Of a DNA stretch of 11,985 nt, positions 6,332-11,985 are shown one piece after another. The position numbers and the translations under genes are program-made. The DNA is from JBGTLW01 sp041743835 (GTDB taxonomy: Bacteria > Planctomycetota > Phycisphaerae > Phycisphaerales > Phycisphaeraceae), in assembly GCA_041743835.1 (NCBI GenBank), contig JBGTLW010000173.1, positions 1 to 11,985 of the forward strand. The letters are read 5' to 3'. The first letter of the stretch is position 1. Each line of letters begins with the position of its first letter. A model generated the notes under the pieces. That model was given only the letters and a program-made list of their open reading frames with translations. It did not search any database and was not told the origin of the DNA.

Positions 6332-7786
6332 TTATTCCGCGTGTTCCGGGTCGCGGATCACCAGCAGACGCAGCTCGGTCATGTCCTCGATCGCCCAGGT
6401 CAACCCCTCGCGCCCGAGGCCCGAGTCTTTGACGCCGCCGTAAGGCATGTGATCGACACGCCAACTCGGGACATCACCGACGACGACACCGCCCACATCC
6501 AACTCGTCCCACGCGCGCTGGGCCCGGTAGAGGTCACGAGTGAACACCCCGGTCTGAAGCCCGAAGTCGCTGTCGTCGGCCATGCTTAGCGCTTCGTCAA
6601 AGCTGTTGAATTTGCGCAACAATACAACCGGGCCGAAAACCTCCTGGCATGATACTTTCGCATCACGCGGGACATCTTCGAGCACCGCCGCGGTGACGAT
6701 GGCCCCCTCGCGCTTCCCGCCACACAGCAACTTGGCGCCGTCTGCCACGGCCTCTGCGATCCATGATTCAACACGCTCAGCCGCGGCCTGATCGATCATC
6801 GGGCCGACAAACGTGTCCTCCTCCTTCGGATCACCGGCCTTGAGTTTCACAGTCTTGGCGATGAACTTAGCCTTGAAATCATCGTAAATACTGGCGTGGA
6901 GCAGGATGCGTTGCACGCCGATGCACGATTGGCCCGACTGATAAAACGCACCGATGACCATGCGGTCCACAGCGTCGTCGAGGTGATTGCCAGCGATGGT
7001 TTCATCGACGATGCAGGCCGCATTGCCCCCGAGTTCGAGCACGACCTTCTTTTTGCCAGCCTTGGCCTTGAGCTTCCACCCGATGAGCGATCCGGTAAAC
7101 GACAGCAGCTTGAGCCGGTCATCCTCAACCAAAGGTGCTGAATCCTCATTGCTCGGCGTGATGATGGAGAACGCCCCCTCGGGCAGGTCGGTCTCGGCCA
7201 GAGCACTGCCAATCATCAGCGCACCGATCGGCGTATTACGTGCTGGCTTGAGGACAAAGGGACACCCCGCAGCGATCGCGGGCGCCACCTTGTGCGCCAC
7301 AAGGTTGAGCGGGAAGTTGAACGGGGTAATCAGTGACACCGGGCCGATGGGCACCCGCTTCCACATGCCGCGGTAGGCCCGCGCACGCTCGCTGATGGCT
7401 AACTCCATCACCTGTCCATTGCCCACTATACGGGTGGCTTCTTCCGCAGCGATCTTGAACGTCTCGATCAGCCGTGTGACCTCGCCCCGCGCATCCTTGA
7501 TGGGTTTACCCGCTTCAATGCACAAGACCTCAGCCAAGTCATCCCTGGTTTGGATGAAGCGTTCGACACAGTGCTGAAGCGCAGCCTGCCGCTTGTAAGC
7601 GGGCAGCTTGGCCATCGGCCGGGTGGCTGTCACCGCCGCGGCGATCGCCTGCTCGACAAGCTCCGGGCCTGCCGAGGGCACCCGTGTCACCACTTCGCCG
7701 GTGTACTTGTCTTCAACCGCCAAATCCGTGTTCGGCATTATCGGCTTGTTTGCAAGGTAAATCGGATAGGTGTCTTGGACTGTCAT
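6332..7786 (-). CDS. NAD(P)-dependent aldehyde dehydrogenase; third gene of the GDH/ThDP-enzyme operon
   Basis: This 484-residue enzyme of the ALDH superfamily oxidises an aldehyde to a carboxylate using NAD(P). All landmarks are present: TPFNFPL with the oxyanion Asn157, cofactor-binding Lys180 in LKPAR, SFTGS (229-233), the general base Glu251 in ELGGN, the nucleophile Cys288 in SGQSC, and EVFGPV (382-387). The C-terminal segment RVDHMPYGGVKDSGLGREG followed by a TWAIEDMTE helix is typical of the lactaldehyde/succinate-semialdehyde-like ALDH group (family-21-like). The start is taken at ATG 7786, 34 bases after the stop of the upstream gene, with a weak GAG six bases before it; GTG 7810 is an alternative adding eight residues. 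Given its place after a putative 2-oxoacid decarboxylase, succinate semialdehyde is a reasonable candidate substrate; lactaldehyde or glyceraldehyde remain possible. The family is certain, the substrate is not. Confidence 0.92.
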   Translation of the reverse strand: MTVQDTYPIYLANKPIMPNTDLAVEDKYTGEVVTRVPSAGPELVEQAIAAAVTATRPMAKLPAYKRQAALQHCVERFIQTRDDLAEVLCIEAGKPIKDARGEVTRLIETFKIAAEEATRIVGNGQVMELAISERARAYRGMWKRVPIGPVSLITPFNFPLNLVAHKVAPAIAAGCPFVLKPARNTPIGALMIGSALAETDLPEGAFSIITPSNEDSAPLVEDDRLKLLSFTGSLIGWKLKAKAGKKKVVLELGGNAACIVDETIAGNHLDDAVDRMVIGAFYQSGQSCIGVQRILLHASIYDDFKAKFIAKTVKLKAGDPKEEDTFVGPMIDQAAAERVESWIAEAVADGAKLLCGGKREGAIVTAAVLEDVPRDAKVSCQEVFGPVVLLRKFNSFDEALSMADDSDFGLQTGVFTRDLYRAQRAWDELDVGGVVVGDVPSWRVDHMPYGGVKDSGLGREGLTWAIEDMTELRLLVIRDPEHAE

Positions 7787-7820
7787 GGGTGACTCACGGG
7801 TCAGTAGCACATCAACGGAT

Positions 7821-9497
7821 TCAGAGCGCGCGTGCGATGTTCCCCAGACGCTCGGTCAGCTTGGGGTTCTCGCGGTAATCGATGGGGATGACGATCAGTG
7901 ATGGTCCTTTGTGGTTTAGCGCCTTGTCGATCGCCCCGGCCAGGTCACGCGAGCGGTCTACTTTTTGGCCCTGCCATCCGAATGCGTCGGCCAGCTTGAG
8001 CCAGTCGGGGTTGCCAAAGCTCAGGTCGGTGTGTTTGCCAAACTCGTTGTCCTGCTTCCACGCGATCAGGTTGTACCCGCCGTCCTCCCAGACCATGATC
8101 GTGATGTCGGCGTTGAGCCGTGCCGCGGTTTCCATCTCCTGCACATTCATCAGGAAGTCGCCATCGCCCGCGATCCCGAAAATCCGGCAATCGTTGTTGC
8201 GAAGCAGGCCCGCCTCCCGCGCGAGGTGGGCACCGATCGCGCCGGGCAACGGCATACCCATGGAACAAAACCCGTTGGGGATGATGCACGTGTTCGGCTC
8301 ATGGCACTGATAGTGCCGAGCGATCCACATCTTGTGCGCACCCACGCCGGAGAACAGGATGTCGTGCCGCCCAAGGGCTTGCCGCACATCCCAGATCGCC
8401 TTCTGCGGCCGTATGGAGCCCTCGGTGTCGTCGTCGGCGTGCTCCGCGAACTCGGCCAGCATCGCGGCACGGACCTTGCGTTGCTGGCTAAAGTCGTAGG
8501 CCGCCTCCCCCGCCTCGCGCAAACCCTGGCTCAGCAGTTCCAGGCCCGCGGCGATGTCGCCGACCAGTTCCATGTTGGGGTGGTAGTCCGCGTCGATCTC
8601 GGCGGGTGTGAAATCGAGGTGGATGATCGTTTTGTCCCGGCGGCGGTTCCACAGACGGGGTGGATATTCGACCAGGTCGTAACCGATCGTCAGCACGAGG
8701 TCCGCGTCGTCCACCGTGCGGTCCACGATGTCGCGTGCCTGCAGGCCGATGGTGAACAGGCACTGCTCGCAGTCGCGGTCCACGCAGCCCTTGCCCATGA
8801 AGGTGCTGGCGACACCGATGCCGGTCAGCTCCGCAAAAGCGCGGAGCTGGTTGCTGGCCCGCTTGCGGATCGCGCCGTTGCCCGCGAGGACGATAGGCCG
8901 TTCCGCCTCATGGATCGCCTTGACCGCGCGGGCGATCACACGGCGGTTTGGCGCTGGACGCTGGAATCGGCGGACCGGCATCGGCTGGGCACGCTCGCCG
9001 GCTTGCTCCTTGGCGATGTCCTCGGCAAGCTCCAGCAGCACTGCGCCGGGCTTCTCACCGCGCGCGACGCGGACAGCCTTGCGGACCACCTCCGGGATGT
9101 TGTCCGGTGAGATGATGGCGTGGGCCCATTTGGTCACCGGTGCCATCATCTCGATCACATCCATGATCTGATGCGATTCTTTGTGCTGCCGCGTGGTGGC
9201 ACCCTGGCCGGTGAGCACGAGCACGGGCGCGTGGTCCATGTTGGCGTTGGCGACGCCGGTGAGCAGGTTGGTGGCCCCGGGCCCAAGCGTGCCAAGGCAG
9301 CCCGCGGGGTTGCCCGTCAGCCGGCCGTAGGCATCGGCCATGAACGCGGCGCCCTGCTCGTGCCGACAAAGCACGAAGCGGATCGGCGAACCCTCCAGCG
9401 ACTGCATGAAGTCGGCGTTCTCTTCGCCGGGCACCCCGAAGATATGGGTAATCTTCTCGTTCTCAAGACAGCGGACAAGCAGGTCGGTGGCTTTCAT
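7821..9497 (-). CDS. ThDP-dependent enzyme, acetolactate-synthase/2-oxoglutarate-decarboxylase-like
   Basis: This 558-residue enzyme has the three-domain order of the acetolactate synthase/decarboxylase superfamily. The N-terminal Pyr domain contains FGVPGEEN and catalytic Glu47 in RHEQGAAF, with LGPGATN at 71-77. The middle Rossmann-like domain (about 185-330) holds IVLAGNGAI and TIGYDLVEYPPRLWN. The C-terminal PP domain has GAHKMW (386-391), SMGMPLPGAIGA, the ThDP motif GDGD (444-447) and the second metal ligand Asp472 in WEDGGY. It aligns in memory with catabolic AlsS, which is FAD-free, and equally well with the ThDP enzyme of cyanobacteria shown to decarboxylate 2-oxoglutarate. No small regulatory subunit (IlvN) or alsD lies next to it. 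ATG 9497 is chosen over a longer 577-residue reading from upstream (9554), because MKATDLL begins the family alignment and sits 16 bases after the stop of the upstream GDH gene. The superfamily is certain; the reaction is open. Confidence 0.92.
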   Translation of the reverse strand: MKATDLLVRCLENEKITHIFGVPGEENADFMQSLEGSPIRFVLCRHEQGAAFMADAYGRLTGNPAGCLGTLGPGATNLLTGVANANMDHAPVLVLTGQGATTRQHKESHQIMDVIEMMAPVTKWAHAIISPDNIPEVVRKAVRVARGEKPGAVLLELAEDIAKEQAGERAQPMPVRRFQRPAPNRRVIARAVKAIHEAERPIVLAGNGAIRKRASNQLRAFAELTGIGVASTFMGKGCVDRDCEQCLFTIGLQARDIVDRTVDDADLVLTIGYDLVEYPPRLWNRRRDKTIIHLDFTPAEIDADYHPNMELVGDIAAGLELLSQGLREAGEAAYDFSQQRKVRAAMLAEFAEHADDDTEGSIRPQKAIWDVRQALGRHDILFSGVGAHKMWIARHYQCHEPNTCIIPNGFCSMGMPLPGAIGAHLAREAGLLRNNDCRIFGIAGDGDFLMNVQEMETAARLNADITIMVWEDGGYNLIAWKQDNEFGKHTDLSFGNPDWLKLADAFGWQGQKVDRSRDLAGAIDKALNHKGPSLIVIPIDYRENPKLTERLGNIARAL

Positions 9498-9513
9498 AGG
9501 GTCTCTATCATGA

Positions 9514-10809
9514 TTAGTGGCCGTTGGCGAAGTAGCGTTGCGTGCCGCCCGCATCGATGGCTTCGCCGATCCGCCGCAGCGCCACGACGTAGGCCGCGGT
9601 TCGCATGTCGATCTTGTGATGGCTCATGGCATCATAGACCTCGTGGAACGCCTTTCCCATCTTTGCTTCAAGTCTGCGATGCACATCGTCCTCTTCCCAG
9701 TACAAACCCTCGCGGTTCTGCACCCACTCAAAATACGACACCGTGACCCCGCCCGCATTGGCGAGGATGTCCGGCAGCACCAGCACATCGCCACGCTCAG
9801 CGAGGATCGCATCCGCCTCGGACGTAGTCGGGCCGTTGGCGACCTCCACGATGACCCTGGCCTTGATGTTGCTTGCGTTGTCGCCGGCGATGACGTTCTC
9901 CATCGCTGCGGGGATCAGCATATCGACATCCAGCTCCAGCAACGCTTCATTGCTGATCGCCACGGCCTCATGCTCCCCGCAGACCGATTCCTTGCTATAC
10001 ACCGCTTTGAGCTCGCGCGACTTGTTCTTGACCTCGATCAGCGCAGGGATGTCGAACCCACTCGCCCGGTGGATGCCGCCCTTGGAGTCGGACACCGCGA
10101 CGATCTTGTAGCCGTCGCTGTGCAGCATCTTGGCGATGTGTTGCCCCGCATTGCCGAAGCCCTGGATGGCGACGGTGGTGTCGCCCGGCTTCATGCCCCG
10201 CTTGTGGGCCAGTTCACGGATACAGGTGTAAGCCCCCCGGCCGGTCGCGCTATCCCGGCCGGCGCTACCCCCCAGCGCGATGGGCTTGCCGGTGATGACG
10301 GCCGGGCAGAACTTGCGATGGATCTTGGAGTATTCGTCCATCATCCATCCCATGATCATCGCGTTGGTGTACACGTCGGGCGCGGGGATGTCACTGTCGG
10401 GGCCGATGAAGTCCGCCATCCGCTGGACGAACCCGCGTGACAGGCGCTCGAGTTCGAGCCGGGACAGGTCTTTGGGGTTCACCTCGATGCCCCCCTTGGC
10501 CCCGCCATAGGGGATATCGACCACCGCGCACTTGCACGTCATCCAGAACGCCAGGGCTTTGACCTCATCGAGGTTGACGTCCGGGTGGTAACGCAGCCCG
10601 CCCTTGGTCGGCCCGCGGGTGTTGTCGTGCTGCACGCGGTACGCGGGAAACATCCGCAGCGAGCCGTCATCCATGCGGACAGGGATCGTGGTCTGGAAGA
10701 TCGCGCGGGGGTAGCGCAGCCGCAGCAGGGCCTCGGCGTCGATCCCCGCAAGCTCACCGGCCTTGTCGAGCCGACTGATCGCGTCATGGAACATGGTGGT
10801 GGTGGTCAT
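9514..10809 (-). CDS. gdhA: Glutamate dehydrogenase (Glu/Leu/Phe/Val dehydrogenase family)
   Basis: Catalyses reversible oxidative deamination of L-glutamate to 2-oxoglutarate and ammonia. At 431 residues it is a small hexameric-type GDH. Substrate and catalytic residues match the numbering spacing of the clostridial enzyme: Lys69 (GPTKGG), Lys93, catalytic Lys105 (GGAKGG), Asp145 (PAPDVYT) and Ser359 (GGVTVSYFEW). The Lys69 and Ser359 pair favours glutamate over branched-chain or aromatic amino acids. The nucleotide-binding domain has GFGNAG at 217-222, with Asp241 ending the second strand; cofactor preference cannot be fixed from this. ATG 10809 is used; a second ATG at 10794 follows after four ACC codons, so a start five residues later is possible. 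The only purine-rich site (AGGA) lies 14 bases upstream of 10809. This is the first gene of a three-gene operon and is divergent from the polymerase gene. Confidence 0.93.
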   Translation of the reverse strand: MTTTTMFHDAISRLDKAGELAGIDAEALLRLRYPRAIFQTTIPVRMDDGSLRMFPAYRVQHDNTRGPTKGGLRYHPDVNLDEVKALAFWMTCKCAVVDIPYGGAKGGIEVNPKDLSRLELERLSRGFVQRMADFIGPDSDIPAPDVYTNAMIMGWMMDEYSKIHRKFCPAVITGKPIALGGSAGRDSATGRGAYTCIRELAHKRGMKPGDTTVAIQGFGNAGQHIAKMLHSDGYKIVAVSDSKGGIHRASGFDIPALIEVKNKSRELKAVYSKESVCGEHEAVAISNEALLELDVDMLIPAAMENVIAGDNASNIKARVIVEVANGPTTSEADAILAERGDVLVLPDILANAGGVTVSYFEWVQNREGLYWEEDDVHRRLEAKMGKAFHEVYDAMSHHKIDMRTAAYVVALRRIGEAIDAGGTQRYFANGH

Positions 10810-10844
10810 GGGTTTGCGTGCCGTCCTGTGTGAGTTGCTTTCAT

Positions 10845-10850
10845 CCTATA
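10845..10850 (-). promoter_or_regulatory. Possible -10 element of the glutamate dehydrogenase operon
   Basis: On the minus strand TATAGG (10850-10845) lies about 40 bases before ATG 10809, which would give a leader of roughly 28 bases. No good -35 hexamer is found 16-18 bases upstream, where the DNA is GC-rich (CCGGCGGCCGG). If real, the promoter would probably need an activator or a different sigma factor. The call rests on a single hexamer. Confidence 0.2.
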
Positions 10851-10905
10851 CGCGACCGGCGGCCGGGGTTGAGGCTTCCACCGTGCCTCTTGCCAAAACC
10901 CAAAC

Positions 10906-10921
10906 ATTATGCGAACATATT
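10906..10921. promoter_or_regulatory. AT-rich imperfect dyad before the Y-family polymerase: candidate operator/promoter
   Basis: ATTATG (10906-10911) and CATATT (10916-10921) are inverted repeats matching at five of six positions around a CGAA centre. The element ends six bases before ATG 10928 and stands out as an AT-rich patch in GC-rich DNA. CATATT could also serve as the -10 of the gene. A 16-bp dyad at this place suits a repressor such as LexA, whose targets often include Y-family polymerases. However, it does not match the Gram-positive GAAC-N4-GTTC or the enterobacterial CTGT-N8-ACAG box. Confidence 0.3.
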
Positions 10922-10927
10922 TAGGCC

Positions 10928-11985
10928 ATGCCGTCGCCACCCGCCCCCTTCCCCGCCGAGCCTTGCCTGCGGTATCTGTTCCTGGACATGAATGGCTACT
11001 TCGCTGCGGTGGAGCAGCAGTTTCGGCCGGGGTGTCGTGGCCGGGCGGTCGCGGTCGCGCCCCTGGAAAGCGAGGGGACCTGCTGCATTGCCGCGAGCGC
11101 CGAGGCCAAGCGGTCGGGTGTCAGGACGGGGACGGCGGTGCACGAGGCCCGCCGGCTATGCCCCGGCATCGTGATCGTCAAGGCGAGGCCCGCGTTTTAC
11201 ACACGCGTGCATCACCGCATCCTCGCAGCGGTCGAACGCCACGCGCCCATCGACAAGGTCTACTCCATCGATGAGCTCGCGGTGCGCCTGCGCGGCGTCC
11301 AGCTTGCGCCCGATCGCGCACAAGCCCTCGCGCAGCAGATCAAGCGGCAGATCGCAAGCGATGTCGGGCCTTGCCTGACCTGCTCCGTCGGGATCGCGCC
11401 GACCCGGCTGCTGGCCAAGATCGCCTGTGAGTTGCACAAGCCCGACGGCCTGACCACGCTCCACTGCCACGAGTTGCCCGCACGCCTTGCACACCTCCAG
11501 CTCGACGACCTGCCCGGCATCAGCACGGGCATGCTTGCGCGGCTGCACAGCCATGGCATCCAGAGCATCCCCGCGATGTACGCCCTGACCAGAGCGCAGG
11601 CCCGCGCCATCTGGGGAGGCGTAACCGGCGAGCGCTACTGGGCTGCGCTCCACGGCATCGACCTCCCCGAGCCGATCACGCACCGCCACTCCATGAGCCA
11701 CGCGAACGTGCTGGCACCCGAGTTGCGGAGCGATCGCGGGGCGCACGGCATCATGACCCGCCTGCTGCACAAGGCTGGGCACCGGCTGCGGCACCACGGG
11801 TACTGCGCCCACGGGCTGCACGCGTCGATCCGCTATGAACCTGCCGGCCTCTGGGAAGACGCCATCGCCCTGCCCGGCTGCCAGGACACGCTCACGATCC
11901 TTGAGCACTTCCAGCGGATGTGGGGCCGTCGGCCCCCGTCGCGGGGCGGGCCGCACGCGGGGCGTCCCAGGAAGGTCGCGGTCAC
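10928..11985 (+). CDS. Y-family (DinB/UmuC-like) translesion DNA polymerase, 3' end outside window
   Basis: Copies damaged DNA templates at low fidelity. 352 codons are visible and the frame is open at the right edge. The palm motif LFLDMNGYFAAVEQ provides metal ligand Asp20 and an aromatic steric gate, probably Phe25. CCIAASAEAKRSGVRTG (52-68) is the fingers motif that contacts the incoming nucleotide. YSIDE (112-116) supplies Asp115 and Glu116. SVGIAPTRLLAKIA (153-166) and LDDLPGIST (192-200) follow, the latter a helix-hairpin-helix in the thumb. A little-finger domain begins near 250, and the frame ends in GRPRKVAV, close to its last strand. The CPG after ARRL and the TCCIAAS segment recall a polymerase subgroup often named 'ImpB' in annotations, rather than classical DinB. 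The start is fixed: an in-frame TAG at 10922-10924 precedes ATG 10928, and the next ATG would lose Asp20. Confidence 0.92.
   Translation, partial: MPSPPAPFPAEPCLRYLFLDMNGYFAAVEQQFRPGCRGRAVAVAPLESEGTCCIAASAEAKRSGVRTGTAVHEARRLCPGIVIVKARPAFYTRVHHRILAAVERHAPIDKVYSIDELAVRLRGVQLAPDRAQALAQQIKRQIASDVGPCLTCSVGIAPTRLLAKIACELHKPDGLTTLHCHELPARLAHLQLDDLPGISTGMLARLHSHGIQSIPAMYALTRAQARAIWGGVTGERYWAALHGIDLPEPITHRHSMSHANVLAPELRSDRGAHGIMTRLLHKAGHRLRHHGYCAHGLHASIRYEPAGLWEDAIALPGCQDTLTILEHFQRMWGRRPPSRGGPHAGRPRKVAV

Noticed and set aside
8067..8165. Apparent loss of the Asn metal ligand in the ThDP motif (WEDGGY instead of an NN pair)
   Set aside because: Counting from the Asp of the GDG motif (D445), the ligand position is 27 residues later and is occupied by Asp472, as I recall for catabolic acetolactate synthase. 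The Glu is at the preceding, non-ligand position, so the site looks intact.
7965..9110. Plus-strand open frame of 381 codons opposite the ThDP enzyme gene
   Set aside because: It is fully antisense to a gene with complete catalytic motifs. Its His-, Arg-, Val- and Asp-rich composition and lack of domains mark it as a shadow frame.
9517..10440. Plus-strand open frame of 307 codons opposite glutamate dehydrogenase
   Set aside because: It is antisense to a secure GDH gene, has no domain and no start signals, and has the same biased composition as the other shadow frames.
10912..10924. Gram-positive type LexA (Cheo) box before the polymerase, suggested by CGAAC
   Set aside because: The second half-site should read GTTCG after four bases but reads TTAGG. 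Only the different ATTATG/CATATT dyad is kept as a candidate.

Overview
The window is dense, high-GC DNA (clearly above 60% G+C by eye). It holds nine protein genes, two of them cut by the window edges, with no gene-free stretch above 120 bases. No rRNA, tRNA, CRISPR array, insertion sequence or phage gene was found. Codon use looks even throughout, so this reads as ordinary chromosome, not an island. Several features suggest an environmental Gram-negative-type bacterium: a lipobox-bearing lipoprotein, weak or absent Shine-Dalgarno sites at most starts, a very large membrane/spermidine-synthase-like fusion, and an unusual Y-family polymerase. Planctomycetota (Phycisphaerae-like) is my best guess, from gene style only and without any database search.

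Layout from left to right: (1) the 3' end of an ABC-transporter permease (+), then a lipoprotein with two retropepsin-like aspartic protease lobes (+) and a four-helix-bundle (S23/IVP-type) protein (+). (2) Convergent to these is a large minus-strand gene encoding a polytopic membrane protein fused to a spermidine-synthase-like methyltransferase fold, with an unassigned C-terminal extension. (3) Diverging from it across a short two-way promoter region is guaB (IMP dehydrogenase, +). (4) Convergent to guaB is a tight minus-strand operon of three genes, transcribed in the order glutamate dehydrogenase, acetolactate-synthase-like ThDP enzyme, aldehyde dehydrogenase. (5) Diverging from this operon is a Y-family DNA polymerase (+) that runs off the right edge.

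The most interesting unit is the three-gene operon. The ThDP enzyme resembles catabolic acetolactate synthase, but it also resembles the cyanobacterial 2-oxoglutarate decarboxylases that were long annotated as acetolactate synthases and that lie next to a succinate-semialdehyde dehydrogenase. With glutamate dehydrogenase as the first gene, the operon could encode a linear route: glutamate to 2-oxoglutarate (GDH), to succinate semialdehyde (ThDP decarboxylase), to succinate (ALDH). That would bypass the 2-oxoglutarate dehydrogenase complex. This is an inference from gene order and remembered family resemblance; substrates cannot be proven from sequence alone.

Secondary points of interest are the covalently duplicated protease lipoprotein, the extra C-terminal region of the membrane/SpeE-like fusion, an imperfect dyad just before the polymerase start, and a guaB promoter that would give a nearly leaderless mRNA.
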